A stretch of 64,000 nt of DNA, taken from NCBI GenBank assembly GCA_041674745.1, contig JBAYVD010000001.1, forward strand, positions 124,001 to 188,000, in the 5' to 3' direction. Below, piece after piece: positions 35,095 through 43,896 of the stretch. This DNA comes from UBA2040 sp041674745. Lineage in GTDB: Bacteria; Bacteroidota; Bacteroidia; Flavobacteriales_D; Crocinitomicaceae. A program made the translations under genes and the position numbers. The stretch's first letter is position 1. The number at the start of each line of letters is the position of its first letter. The notes below the pieces were generated by a model. It saw nothing but the letters and a program-made list of their open reading frames with translations. It did no database searches and was not told where the DNA came from.

Positions 35095-37044
35095 ATGACA
35101 TACCAAGCAGGACCATTTCTTGATAAAATTAAGCTTCCAGAAGATCTTCGGAAGAACTTCACTATTGACGATTTACCCCAAGTTTCGGATGAATTGCGTC
35201 AATACATTGTGGATGTAATTTCAGAAATTGGCAATTCGCATTTTGGGGCTAGTTTGGGCGTTGTGGAAATGACGGTTGCCTTGCATTACGTGTTCAACAC
35301 GCCTTACGACCAATTGGTTTGGGATGTGGGTCACCAAGCTTACGGACATAAAATATTAACAGGAAGACGAGAAGTTTTTCATACGAACCGAATCAAAGGG
35401 GGTATTTCGGGTTTCCCAAAGCGTTCGGAAAGTGAATACGATACCTTTGGAGTTGGTCACAGTTCTACTTCCATTTCCGCCGCTTTGGGCATGGCTGTTG
35501 CCAACAATTACAAAGGCGAAAAAGAACGTCAACACATTGCTGTGATTGGTGATGGCGCCATGACGGCTGGTTTGGCATTCGAAGGGATGAACCATGCAGG
35601 TTTTGAAAAAGATGCCAATTTGTTGGTGATTTTGAACGACAATTGCATGTCCATCGACCCAAATGTGGGTGCGTTGAATCAGTATTTGACCGATATTACA
35701 ACCTCACATACCTACAACAAAGTAAAAGACGACGTTTGGAAATTGTTGGGTAAAATCTCCAAGTTTGGACCCGATGCACAAACCATCGCGTCGAAAATAT
35801 CCAGTGCAATGAAAACAGGCTTGCTCAAAAATAGCAACTTGTTTGAGTCCTTGAACTTCCGTTATTTCGGTCCAGTAGATGGACACGATGTGATCGGTTT
35901 GGCGAAAATCATGGAAGATTTGAAAGACATTCCGGGTCCAAAGTTGTTGCATTGCATCACACGAAAAGGAGCTGGATACAAATATTCTGAAGAAGGAAAC
36001 CCAACCAAATGGCATGCGCCAGGCGTTTTCAATAAAGAAACGGGTGAAATTGTAAAAATCGTTCCGAAACAACCGGAACCGCCCAAATACCAAGATGTTT
36101 TCGGTCACACGATCGTTGAATTGGCAGAAAAAAATGACAAAATCATGGGTGTTACGCCAGCGATGCCTTCGGGTTGTTCGTTGAACATCATGATGGCGGC
36201 GATGCCAAAACGAGCGTTCGATGTGGGAATTGCAGAACAACATGCTGTTACTTTCTCCGCTGGTTTGGCAACACAAGGAATGGTGCCGTTTTGCAACATT
36301 TATTCCTCGTTTATGCAACGTGCCTACGACCAAGTATTGCACGATGTGGCGCTACAAAATTTGAACGTTGTTTTCTGTTTGGATCGTGGCGGTTTGGTGG
36401 GAGCTGACGGAGCGACGCATCACGGTGCGTATGATTTGTCTTACATGCGAAGCATGCCTAACATGATTGTTTCTGCGCCGATGAACGAAGAAGAATTGAG
36501 AAATCTCATGTACACTTCCCAATTGGAAAACAAAGGACCTTTCTCCATTCGTTACCCAAGAGGAAACGGCGTTTTATTGGAATGGAAAACACCTTTGAAA
36601 GAAATTAAAATCGGAACCGGACGAAAAGTTTCCAACGGAGAAGATTTGGCGATTTTGACGATTGGTCACCCGGGAAATTTTGCCGTGGAAGCGATTGCTG
36701 AATTGAAAGAAGCGGGATTGTCCGTAGCGCATTACGACATGCGTTTCGTGAAACCCATCGATGAAATCATGTTGCACGAAGTATTCTCCAAATTCAAAAA
36801 AGTAATCACGGTAGAAGATGGTTGTTTGATGGGCGGATTTGGTTCGGCAGTCATCGAATTCATGGCCGACCAAAATTATGCAGCGCAAGTGGTTCGTTTG
36901 GGCATTCCAGATGAATACATTCATCACGGAACCCAAAAAGAACAATGGGCCCAATGCGGATTTGACAAAAATGCCATCGTAGCAAAAGCGAAGGAGTTGT
37001 TGAATTACCAAATTGGCGTTACGAGTTCAGAAAAGGTCGGGTAA
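35095..37044 (+). CDS. dxs: 1-deoxy-D-xylulose-5-phosphate synthase
   Basis: Dxs condenses pyruvate and glyceraldehyde-3-phosphate in a thiamine-diphosphate reaction, the first step of the non-mevalonate isoprenoid pathway. The 649-residue protein has the usual three domains: GNSHFGASLGVVEMTVALHY and WDVGHQAYGHKILTGR near the start, the cofactor site GDGAMTAGLAFEGMNHAG with NDNCMSID, then VGIAEQHAVTFSAGLA and LDRGGLVGADGATHHGAYD, and the C-terminal transketolase-type domain. Length and motifs are normal. A strong promoter precedes it and a bidirectional terminator-like hairpin follows. Confidence 0.97.
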   Translation: MTYQAGPFLDKIKLPEDLRKNFTIDDLPQVSDELRQYIVDVISEIGNSHFGASLGVVEMTVALHYVFNTPYDQLVWDVGHQAYGHKILTGRREVFHTNRIKGGISGFPKRSESEYDTFGVGHSSTSISAALGMAVANNYKGEKERQHIAVIGDGAMTAGLAFEGMNHAGFEKDANLLVILNDNCMSIDPNVGALNQYLTDITTSHTYNKVKDDVWKLLGKISKFGPDAQTIASKISSAMKTGLLKNSNLFESLNFRYFGPVDGHDVIGLAKIMEDLKDIPGPKLLHCITRKGAGYKYSEEGNPTKWHAPGVFNKETGEIVKIVPKQPEPPKYQDVFGHTIVELAEKNDKIMGVTPAMPSGCSLNIMMAAMPKRAFDVGIAEQHAVTFSAGLATQGMVPFCNIYSSFMQRAYDQVLHDVALQNLNVVFCLDRGGLVGADGATHHGAYDLSYMRSMPNMIVSAPMNEEELRNLMYTSQLENKGPFSIRYPRGNGVLLEWKTPLKEIKIGTGRKVSNGEDLAILTIGHPGNFAVEAIAELKEAGLSVAHYDMRFVKPIDEIMLHEVFSKFKKVITVEDGCLMGGFGSAVIEFMADQNYAAQVVRLGIPDEYIHHGTQKEQWAQCGFDKNAIVAKAKELLNYQIGVTSSEKVG

Positions 37045-37115
37045 GGATTTAGGAATTAAGATTAGTACATCCGAGATTCGCGTCTATGTTGTCGCGTAGA
37101 AATACCTAAAAACCA

Positions 37116-37148
37116 AAAAGCACCGTGCTGCTACAACACGATGCTTTT
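37116..37148. terminator. Bidirectional terminator downstream of dxs
   Basis: AAAAGCACCGTG (37116-37127) pairs with CACGATGCTTTT (37137-37148) with a single mismatch and a 9-base loop. An A-run on the left and a T-run on the right let it work for dxs and, in reverse, for the convergent gene ending at 37177. Confidence 0.7.
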
Positions 37149-37176
37149 ACGGATTTGTTGTTACATCTTGCTTCTT

Positions 37177-37497
37177 CTAGATTTTCTCGAAAGTAAATTT
37201 GTATTCGTAGGTTTCGCCCTCTACGTAATCACACGTTACTTCCAGTTTGTTCAATGCTTTGATAATTTCTTTTTTCAAATCGCTTTGCGTAGCGTGGATG
37301 CTTTCAATTTGGATTTCGCCCTCCACAATTTTAAAACGCACATCTACAAAATCCGGTTGGTATGGATTGAGCTCAATGTGGCTCAAATCGATGTTTACTT
37401 TTCGGTTCAATAATTTTTTTAAATTTGGGTTGGTGCCTGCGAAAGCGAGGTTACTCATGAAAAACCCAAGGGCTAAAATAAAGGCTGCTTTTTTCAT
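37177..37497 (-). CDS. Small secreted protein of unknown function
   Basis: A 106-residue exported protein. The start at the ATG at 37495-37497 gives a clean signal peptide (MKKAAFILALGFFMSNLAFAG); the frame's upstream extension of eight residues is not signal-like. The mature part has NPYQPDFVDVRFKIVEGEIQI and VTCDYVEGETYEYKFTFEKI, alternating strands with charged residues, probably a small beta-sandwich. I recognise no family. It is monocistronic, converging on dxs with a shared terminator between. Confidence 0.65.
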   Translation of the reverse strand: MKKAAFILALGFFMSNLAFAGTNPNLKKLLNRKVNIDLSHIELNPYQPDFVDVRFKIVEGEIQIESIHATQSDLKKEIIKALNKLEVTCDYVEGETYEYKFTFEKI

Positions 37498-37679
37498 CGT
37501 TCTTTGTTTTTGGTTCAACAATTTTTGTTTTTCTTTTTTTGTTACCGCTGATCGATCGAAGCGTTAAAAATCTTTTTATTAGCTAATTTGTAGGTAAGAC
37601 TACTTGATGCTTAAAAAGTTACAGCAGTCAAAAAAATAAATGGAACGAAGCCGTTTATCGCTATTATTTGTCGCACTTG

Positions 37680-38120
37680 ATGAATAAATACATACATTTG
37701 AGTGAAAAGAACACCAGCGTTATGATCAAACATTCAACAGAGGAACGCGTCAAGGGAGAAATTGCAGATTACTTTTTTGACTCGACTGATGGCATATTGT
37801 ATTCGTATTCCAAAAAAACAAAACGAACGGTTCATTTGATTCAAGAAAATATAAAATTGGTCCAATCCATTGTTGGCGAAAAGCCCGTTCCATTGCTGAT
37901 CTATTTATGCAATTCGCCCGTTCCAGACAAAGCAGCACGAACGTATTCCACGCAAAACTTGTCGAAGGTGTATTCTGCCATGGCCATGGTTTCCAAACCA
38001 GGTTTGTCGCAGTATATCATGAATATTTTATTTCGTTTCAGCAGACCGCCCATTCCAATGCGATCCTTTGTAGATGACCAAAAAGCAAGAGCGTGGTTGC
38101 AAAGTTTAACGCATGAATGA
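37680..38120 (+). CDS. SpoIIAA/STAS-like protein (DUF7793-type)
   Basis: A 146-residue cytoplasmic protein. From about residue 35 the pattern GILYSYSKKTKRTVHLIQEN, LLIYLCNSPVPDKAARTY, AMVSKPGLSQYIMNILFRF and PPIPMRSFVDDQKARAWL resembles a small STAS/SpoIIAA-like domain family found in Bacteroidota (DUF7793-like), of unknown function. The start is uncertain: ATG at 37680 is used here, while 37722 is also possible, and a TTG at 37668 is less likely. It overlaps the VanW gene by 8 bases, so the pair is translationally coupled. Confidence 0.6.
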   Translation: MNKYIHLSEKNTSVMIKHSTEERVKGEIADYFFDSTDGILYSYSKKTKRTVHLIQENIKLVQSIVGEKPVPLLIYLCNSPVPDKAARTYSTQNLSKVYSAMAMVSKPGLSQYIMNILFRFSRPPIPMRSFVDDQKARAWLQSLTHE

Positions 38121-38913
38121 AATTGAAAAACCCCAGAAGCGCAGTCAAATTCGACAAATTCTCGGGAAAGAATATTACATTTTAAAGCGTAAAAAAGATT
38201 GGTATTTTGGCTCCAAAAAATGGGCACAAGCTCGTAAAAGCAACTTCGAATCCCACGGCGTTTTTCACCACCAATCCATGATTTTGCGTCCGCTGAAGGA
38301 TGTGGACATGTACTTGCAAGAAAACAAGCGAACCAATCTCCGTTTAGCGATTCAACACTTGGATGCCATATTGATTCAACCGGGAGAAACCTTTTCCATT
38401 TGGAAATTGGTCGGTCGCCCAACGCAACGAAAAGGGTATTTAGAAGGTTTGGTGCTGAAACAAGGCAAAACAGCGAAAGATACCGGCGGTGGATTGTGTC
38501 AACTTGGAAATTTGCTTTTCTGGATTTTCGCCCACAGTCCGTTGACGATTACGGAACGTTACCGACATGGCTTTGATGTTTTCCCGGATATCAACCGAAA
38601 AGTTCCTTTTGGTGCCGGTGCAACCTTGTCTTACAACCACATCGATCTGCAAGTAAAAAATGATACGGATAAAATATTTCAAATCCGTTTGTGGATGGAT
38701 GAAACGCATTTGCACGGCGAACTTTTTTGTGAATCTCCCGTGGAAGAGGAATACCGTGTTGAGGAACGAAATCATTTGATGAAACAACAGATTTGGGGTG
38801 GCTACTCGCGACACAACCAGATTGTTCAAATCAGTAAAAGGGAAAACGAAATCTCAGAAAAATTATTGGTGGAAAATCACGCCATCATGATGTACAATCC
38901 ATTTTTGAAATGA
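38113..38913 (+). CDS. VanW-family protein
   Basis: A 266-residue VanW-domain protein. Residues about 85-200 carry the family signature: IQPGETFSIWKLVGRPTQRKG (in two parts), EGLVLKQGKTAKDTGGGLCQL, GNLLFWIFAHSPLTITERYRHGFDVFP and VPFGAGATLSYNH. VanW was named from vancomycin resistance operons, where its role is not known; some members carry peptidoglycan-binding domains, which this one lacks. There is no signal peptide, so it is predicted to be cytoplasmic. The gene overlaps the STAS-like gene by 8 bases and ends 1 base from the convergent epimerase gene. Confidence 0.85.
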   Translation: MNEIEKPQKRSQIRQILGKEYYILKRKKDWYFGSKKWAQARKSNFESHGVFHHQSMILRPLKDVDMYLQENKRTNLRLAIQHLDAILIQPGETFSIWKLVGRPTQRKGYLEGLVLKQGKTAKDTGGGLCQLGNLLFWIFAHSPLTITERYRHGFDVFPDINRKVPFGAGATLSYNHIDLQVKNDTDKIFQIRLWMDETHLHGELFCESPVEEEYRVEERNHLMKQQIWGGYSRHNQIVQISKRENEISEKLLVENHAIMMYNPFLK

Positions 38914-38914
38914 A

Positions 38915-39775
38915 TCAAATCGCGGGTTCAATGCGATACACCAAAGTTTCTTCTACATTACTTTCTAACACGCGAATTCCTGCTTTTTGCGTCAAATCAC
39001 CAGTTGAATCGGTTGAATCCGCCCAGCCCCACCAAGGTTCCAAACAAAGAAATGGCGCTCCCGCTTTGGTCCAAATACCAATGGCCGTCCACGATTCACA
39101 TGTCATTTTTAAAATGGAACCTTTGGTATTGTGCAACAATTCGATGGTTTGAAAAGGCGGCTGTTTGAAAACAAGGGCATCGGCGTGAAAAAGGTCATCA
39201 TTCAACTGTAAATCACCAGAGATTGACATTTTTTCAGTTGCTCCTGAATACAAACCGTTTTCAATCAATTGACGTTCGGCGACAAAATCCTTTTCTAAGC
39301 GAAGGAAATAATTTTCTAATTTTTCTTCTAAATGAAAAGCCGGGTGTCCACCGTACGAAAAATACATTTTTGATTCGCTTCGATTTTTTATCGTTGCTTC
39401 AATTCTCAATCCGGAGGAATCGAAGGCGTAACAGATTTCAAAGGTGAAGTCAAAAGGATAGACTTTTTTGGTTGCTGAATCACTTGAAAAAGTAAGCGTC
39501 AGAGAATGTTTGTTTTGTTCCAGCAAAGTAAATTCTTGGTCGCGCAGAAACCCATGTTGGCCCAGTGCAAAACCATCCTCCTGCAACGAATAGGCATTGT
39601 CTTTTAATTTCCCTACAATGGGAAAAAGAAGGGGCGCTACTCGGTTCCAATGCGCTGTGGTTTTTTCCCACAACAAGTTTTCCTTCTCTCTTTTGCTGAA
39701 ATGTATTAATTCAGCTCCGAGCGAATGGATCTTTAAATGATACTGTTGGTTTTCAAGAACAAAAATTTCTGCCAT
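38915..39775 (-). CDS. Aldose 1-epimerase-family protein (LacX-like)
   Basis: A 286-residue galactose mutarotase-fold protein of the LacX/YeaD branch, which interconverts sugar anomers or sugar-6-phosphates. Motifs include GAELIHFSKREKENLLW, WNRVAPLLFPIVGKLKDN, LGQHGFLRD with the active-site-like His, YFSYGGHPAFHL and the closing CLEPWWGWADS. The start is placed at the ATG at 39773-39775 (MAEIFVLENQQYHL). It is divergent from a sugar transporter across a 209-base gap that holds an 11-bp inverted repeat, suggesting shared control and a sugar-metabolic role. Confidence 0.85.
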   Translation of the reverse strand: MAEIFVLENQQYHLKIHSLGAELIHFSKREKENLLWEKTTAHWNRVAPLLFPIVGKLKDNAYSLQEDGFALGQHGFLRDQEFTLLEQNKHSLTLTFSSDSATKKVYPFDFTFEICYAFDSSGLRIEATIKNRSESKMYFSYGGHPAFHLEEKLENYFLRLEKDFVAERQLIENGLYSGATEKMSISGDLQLNDDLFHADALVFKQPPFQTIELLHNTKGSILKMTCESWTAIGIWTKAGAPFLCLEPWWGWADSTDSTGDLTQKAGIRVLESNVEETLVYRIEPAI

Positions 39776-39779
39776 TTGG

Positions 39780-39790
39780 ATGTACAATAA
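39780..39790 (+). promoter_or_regulatory. Left copy of an 11-bp inverted repeat, candidate operator
   Basis: ATGTACAATAA recurs in inverted form at 39898-39908 (TTATTGTACAT). The two copies flank the shared upstream region of the epimerase and the sugar transporter. A palindromic TGTACA core in each copy is typical of a dimer-binding site. A regulator is not encoded nearby. Confidence 0.4.
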
Positions 39791-39832
39791 GTGCGAATTA
39801 AAAATAGTGCTTTCCCTTCAAAAAACAAGATG

Positions 39833-39865
39833 GATTCCTTTTAACAGGATAAAAAGATTCCTTTT
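39833..39865. repeat. Direct repeat of GATTCCTTTT
   Basis: GATTCCTTTT occurs at 39833-39842 and 39856-39865, 23 bases apart, in the same divergent region. It is low-complexity, so a regulatory role is only possible. Confidence 0.3.
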
Positions 39866-39897
39866 TTAAAACGGATGCGGTAATAACAAACATCGAA

Positions 39898-39908
39898 TTA
39901 TTGTACAT
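39898..39908 (-). promoter_or_regulatory. Right copy of an 11-bp inverted repeat, candidate operator
   Basis: TTATTGTACAT is the exact reverse complement of the sequence at 39780-39790. It lies 76 bases upstream of the sugar transporter start. A TATTTTCG box (39957-39964, seven of eight matches) follows and may be the transporter -7 element. Confidence 0.4.
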
Positions 39909-39984
39909 ACTACCAAAAGTAAATGAGTGAATTCATGGTGAATCAAAAAAAAATCCTATTTTCGTTTCAACTATAAAGCAAATT

Positions 39985-41475
39985 ATGAATAATTCTGGAG
40001 GTCAAGCGACCAATTCAACCGAGGATTTTGGGCAAGCATCCACTGAAAAATCAACCGCTACCAATTGGGGGCAATTCGTTCCATTGGTTACCGTTTTCTT
40101 TTTTTGGGGATTTGTTGCCGCCAGTAACGATATTTTAATTCCGGTTTTCAAAAAAGCGTTTGATTTGACCCAAGGAGAAAGTCAACTGGTTTCGGTGGCT
40201 TTTTATGTGGCTTATACTGTTGGTTCTATTATTTATATGATCATTTCTTATTTGACGAAAGGTGATTTAATCAACCGATTGGGCTATAAGAATTCATTGG
40301 CATTGGGATTGGTTATTTCAGCTTTGGGAACCTTGTTATTCTATCCAGCTGCGAATATGCATTCTTTCCCTTTGATGCTTTCGGGATTGTTTACAGTGGC
40401 GCTCGGTTTTTCCTTGCAACAAACAGTAGCGAATCCGCTGGCCATTGCATTAGGACCGGTAACGACAGGTTCTCAGCGATTGACTTTAGCAGGTGGAATT
40501 AATAATTTGGGTACTACGATTGGTCCACTCATTGTGAGCTTTGCTATTTTCGGTGCCGCTTCTTCTGCTACGGCAGAAATGAATATTGAAAGTGTAAAAG
40601 TTCCCTATTTAGTGCTTGGTTGTGCCTTTTTGCTGGTTGCTTTGTTCTTAAAATTTTCTTCCTTGCCAGATAAACCGGCAGCGGTGATTGAGGAAGAAAA
40701 GGAGGCTAAATCTTCAAAGACATCCGCCTTGCATTTCCCGCAGTTGGTTTTGGGTATGATAGGGATATTTGTGTACGTGGGAGTAGAGGTTTCTACCGCG
40801 AGTAATTTGCCTGCTTATATGGAAAAAAGCATGGGTTTTTTAACCAAAGATGTTGCACCGTTTATCTCTTTGTATTGGGCGAGTTTGATGATAGGTCGTT
40901 GGACAGGTGCAGTTGAGGCGTTTACGGATAAAATGAATACACAACGAATTTTAAGATTCCTTGCACCTTATTTGGCTTTTGGTGTCTTTTTAGGGGTGAA
41001 TCGCTTCATGAATCATGATTTAACCCCATTTTATGTCTATGGATTGATCATATTAGTCTTGATCGTTGCGGATATGGCCAGCAAAGGCAATCCCGCTCGC
41101 ATGTTGTTGATCTTTTCTGTTTTGGGCATCGTAGCTTTATCTACCGGAATGGCAACCACTGGAATGGTCAGCGTGTATGCCTTCACAAGTGTTGGTTTGT
41201 TCTGCAGTACGCTGTGGCCGTGTATTTTCACCTTGGCGATTAGCGGTTTGGGGAAACACACAAGCCAAGGCAGCAGTTTCTTAATCATGATGATTATGGG
41301 CGGAGGAATTGTCAGTTGGTTCCAAGGTTATGTAGCAGATATGAGCAACATTCAATTTAGCTACATCGTCGGAATCGCTTGTTTTGCTTACTTGGCATTT
41401 TATGCTTGGAAAGTGAAAGGAATTTTGAACAGTCAAGGAATCAACTTCGATAAAAAAATAAGCGGCGGACATTAA
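39985..41475 (+). CDS. Sugar MFS transporter (FucP/GluP-like)
   Basis: A 496-residue major facilitator protein with about 12 membrane segments after a polar N-terminal tail of about 28 residues. FFFWGFVAASNDILIPVFKK, YVAYTVGSIIYMIISYLTKG and GFSLQQTVANPLAIALGP with TTGSQRLTLAGGINNLGTTIGP are hallmarks of the fucose/glucose-galactose:H+ symporter (FHS) family. An unusually long loop rich in Glu and Lys (about residue 230) joins the two halves. The substrate is a hexose or a related sugar, not defined by sequence. It is divergent from an epimerase-like gene, which fits sugar uptake followed by anomer conversion. A strong terminator follows. Confidence 0.88.
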   Translation: MNNSGGQATNSTEDFGQASTEKSTATNWGQFVPLVTVFFFWGFVAASNDILIPVFKKAFDLTQGESQLVSVAFYVAYTVGSIIYMIISYLTKGDLINRLGYKNSLALGLVISALGTLLFYPAANMHSFPLMLSGLFTVALGFSLQQTVANPLAIALGPVTTGSQRLTLAGGINNLGTTIGPLIVSFAIFGAASSATAEMNIESVKVPYLVLGCAFLLVALFLKFSSLPDKPAAVIEEEKEAKSSKTSALHFPQLVLGMIGIFVYVGVEVSTASNLPAYMEKSMGFLTKDVAPFISLYWASLMIGRWTGAVEAFTDKMNTQRILRFLAPYLAFGVFLGVNRFMNHDLTPFYVYGLIILVLIVADMASKGNPARMLLIFSVLGIVALSTGMATTGMVSVYAFTSVGLFCSTLWPCIFTLAISGLGKHTSQGSSFLIMMIMGGGIVSWFQGYVADMSNIQFSYIVGIACFAYLAFYAWKVKGILNSQGINFDKKISGGH

Positions 41476-41510
41476 TGATTCCAGCTCGTTGAAAACGAAT
41501 AATAGTGAAG

Positions 41511-41543
41511 CCGCGGATTTAAGGATTTCCGCGGTTTTTTTTT
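41511..41543 (+). terminator. Rho-independent terminator of the sugar transporter
   Basis: CCGCGGA (41511-41517) pairs with TCCGCGG (41528-41534) across a 10-base loop and is followed by nine Ts. It lies 36 bases past the stop. Confidence 0.8.
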
Positions 41544-41626
41544 GCCATTATTTTAAAAAAGAAAGTTTCAACCTAAAAAATTAATCGCCCCGATTCGCAA
41601 TTACCAATGCAATGATTCGCAATTGT

Positions 41627-41731
41627 TTAGTGACAATCTTCGCACCCTTTTTTCTTCTTCTTGCTGCGCAAGCGGAAAAATAAGTAAGACAAAGCGCCTA
41701 AAATGGATAGAAGGACAATGATTTCTTGCAT
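41627..41731 (-). CDS. FeoB-associated Cys-rich membrane microprotein
   Basis: A 34-residue gene easily missed. It reads MQEIIVLLSILGALSYLF, one membrane helix, then FRLRSKKKKKGCEDCH, a Lys-rich cytoplasmic tail with CxxC followed by His. Its ATG overlaps the feoB stop by one base (TAATG), so it is translationally coupled. Microproteins of this shape follow feoB in many Bacteroidota and Firmicutes; a role in iron transfer or FeoB assembly is presumed but not shown. The Cys/His tail could bind a metal. Confidence 0.85.
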   Translation of the reverse strand: MQEIIVLLSILGALSYLFFRLRSKKKKKGCEDCH

Positions 41732-43653
41732 TAAGCAAATAGATTAAATACGATGAATGCTCCAAGGTACGCAATGGCACCCATAACAACTAATTGCAGG
41801 ATTGGCCATTTCCAAGAACCGGTTTCTCGTTTGACCACGGCCACGGTTGCCATGCATTGCAAAGCGTACACATAAAACACCATCAAGGACAAACCAGAGG
41901 CCAACGTAAAGACAGGCGTTCCATCGCTAAAGGTTTGAGCCCGCATTCGGTCGAGTAATTTCACTTCGTTTTCTTCTGCATCGTTGACGGAATAAATGGT
42001 CGCCAAGGTTCCGACAAATACTTCTCTCGCCGCAAAAGAGGTGATCAAAGCAATACCCACTTTCCAATCATAGCCCAAGGGGCGAATCACGGGTTCAATT
42101 TTTTGCCCCATGATACCGATGAACGAATTTTCTAGTCGAATGGCGCCCAATTCATTGTTGCTAGTAGATTCTGTCAAACCGAAATCCGCTGCCGCCAGTT
42201 TGGAAACATGGCCTTTTGGTCCGTAGGAAGCCGCAAACCAGAGAAGAATGGAAAGCGCAACGATGATTTTACCGGCATCAAAAACGAACCGACGTGTTTT
42301 CTCCCACATCATAGTGACCACATTCATCCAGCGCGGGCCACGATAAGGAGGCAATTCCAACATCAAGAAACTTTTTTCGTTGCTGTTGATCAAGCGTGAC
42401 ATGACAAATGCCACAATCAAGGCCGAAAACAAGCCAAGTAAGTACAAGCCCAATAAAACCAAACCTTGAACGCTGATGAATCCGAGCAATTTCGTATCGG
42501 GAATGACCAAAGCAATCAAGATGGTATAAACCGGAATGCGTGCGCTACAGCTCATCAATGGAGAAACAAAAATGGTAATTAAACGTTCTTTCCAATTGGA
42601 AATCGTTCGCGCTGCCATAATGCCGGGAATGGCACAGGCCAGACTAGAAATTAGTGGTACCACACTTCTTCCGTTCAATCCAAGGGGTCGCATCAAACGA
42701 TCCATTAAAAAGATAACCCGGGCGAAATAGCCCGTTTCTTCTAAAATCCCCAAAAAGAAAAACAACAAGGCAATTTGTGGGATAAAAACCAGAACCCCGC
42801 CAATGCCCGGAATGATTCCTTCCACAAGTAAATCGGTTGCGATGCCCGCAGGCAAGTTAGCATCAAACCAAGAACTCAAACTTGAAATGCCAATTTCAAT
42901 CCAATCCATGGGGTAACTGGCCAAATTGAAGATGGTTTGAAAAATGACAAATAGAGAAAGCACAAAAAAGAAATACCCAAAAATGGGGTGGGCCAACCAT
43001 TTGTCGAGAAAGTAGTTTTGCTTGCTGTCGATATTTTTTGTCTGAACTTCGCCTACCAACGCTTGAATTTTCGTGCGTCGTTTTAAGGTGTCTTCATTTT
43101 CAGAGAAATTCGCTTGACCATACGGGAATTGATAATTGAATTCTAAATTGGAATCGACAATGGAGTCAACCGCTTGTATGAGTCGATCTTTTCCCAAACC
43201 AACTCGCGCATTGGATTCAATGATTTTAGCGTTCGGGTAATGCAAACGAAGTTTTTCAACATCCGTCGTCAATCCTGCTCGTGCCGATACATCGGACATG
43301 TTCAGCACCAAAACGGTTGGCAGGTTCATGACGTACAACTGGTCGAAAAGCAAGAGATTTCGTTCCAAATTGGAGGCATCCACCACCACAACAAATACAT
43401 CTGGAAAGGCTTCATTATCCGGATTCGAAAGTACATCGAAAACAATTTTTTCTTCTGAACTTCGAGGAAAAACGCTGTAAGTACCTGGGAAATCGTAGGC
43501 CAATAATTTGTGTTTGGCACCTTTTATTTCACCCGTTTTTACCTCCACCGTAACCCCACTAAAATTTCCTACCTTTTGATTCAAGCCTGTTAGCAGGTTG
43601 AACAAGGAACTTTTACCGGTATTTGGATTGCCAAAAAGGGCGATTTTTTTCAT
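41731..43653 (-). CDS. feoB: Ferrous iron transporter FeoB
   Basis: FeoB takes up Fe2+ across the inner membrane. The 640-residue protein has an N-terminal G domain: G1 GNPNTGKSS (residues 8-16), switch segment VGNFSGVTVEVKTG, G3 DFPGTYS and G4 LNMSD. Then come an S-domain and a channel domain with about nine helices, including two gate motifs: FLGILEETGYFARVIFLMDRLM and the repeated RSVVPLISSLACAIPGI. The length is short for FeoB (often 700-770), with a smaller C-terminal part. The start codon overlaps the feoA stop by 4 bases. The Cys-rich microprotein overlaps its stop. Confidence 0.95.
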   Translation of the reverse strand: MKKIALFGNPNTGKSSLFNLLTGLNQKVGNFSGVTVEVKTGEIKGAKHKLLAYDFPGTYSVFPRSSEEKIVFDVLSNPDNEAFPDVFVVVVDASNLERNLLLFDQLYVMNLPTVLVLNMSDVSARAGLTTDVEKLRLHYPNAKIIESNARVGLGKDRLIQAVDSIVDSNLEFNYQFPYGQANFSENEDTLKRRTKIQALVGEVQTKNIDSKQNYFLDKWLAHPIFGYFFFVLSLFVIFQTIFNLASYPMDWIEIGISSLSSWFDANLPAGIATDLLVEGIIPGIGGVLVFIPQIALLFFFLGILEETGYFARVIFLMDRLMRPLGLNGRSVVPLISSLACAIPGIMAARTISNWKERLITIFVSPLMSCSARIPVYTILIALVIPDTKLLGFISVQGLVLLGLYLLGLFSALIVAFVMSRLINSNEKSFLMLELPPYRGPRWMNVVTMMWEKTRRFVFDAGKIIVALSILLWFAASYGPKGHVSKLAAADFGLTESTSNNELGAIRLENSFIGIMGQKIEPVIRPLGYDWKVGIALITSFAAREVFVGTLATIYSVNDAEENEVKLLDRMRAQTFSDGTPVFTLASGLSLMVFYVYALQCMATVAVVKRETGSWKWPILQLVVMGAIAYLGAFIVFNLFA

Positions 43654-43886
43654 TTACGAGAAGGTATATCAATCAAAACTTGCAAGGCTTCCTCCAAACG
43701 CAAGGAAATCAATGTTTGACCAATGCGAACAGCCATCGGCCCACGAAATGGAGCGCGAAGCGTAACTTCGACTGATTTTCCTTGCAGAAAACCAAGCGCC
43801 AAAAGTGCATTTTGACAATCACCAGATTGTAATCCTCTGATTGTCGCGCTTTCGCCAACTTTTAAGTCTGTTAATGTTTTGTTCAT
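43650..43886 (-). CDS. feoA: FeoA, SH3-like accessory protein of iron uptake
   Basis: A 78-residue FeoA protein that binds FeoB and modulates its activity. The pattern LKVGESATIRGLQSGD, LALGFLQGKSVEVTLRAPF and GPMAVRIGQTLISLRLEEAL is the SH3-like fold. Its end overlaps feoB by 4 bases, giving the order feoA-feoB-microprotein. A TAACTTTG box lies 10 bases upstream. Fe-dependent control by Fur or DtxR is expected from other bacteria, but no operator could be recognised here. Confidence 0.93.
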   Translation of the reverse strand: MNKTLTDLKVGESATIRGLQSGDCQNALLALGFLQGKSVEVTLRAPFRGPMAVRIGQTLISLRLEEALQVLIDIPSRK

Positions 43887-43896
43887 TTTACCGAAA

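Noticed and set aside
35704..36342. Antisense 212-residue open frame within dxs
   Set aside because: dxs is complete with all motifs. The antisense product is rich in Phe, Arg and His without a recognisable domain.
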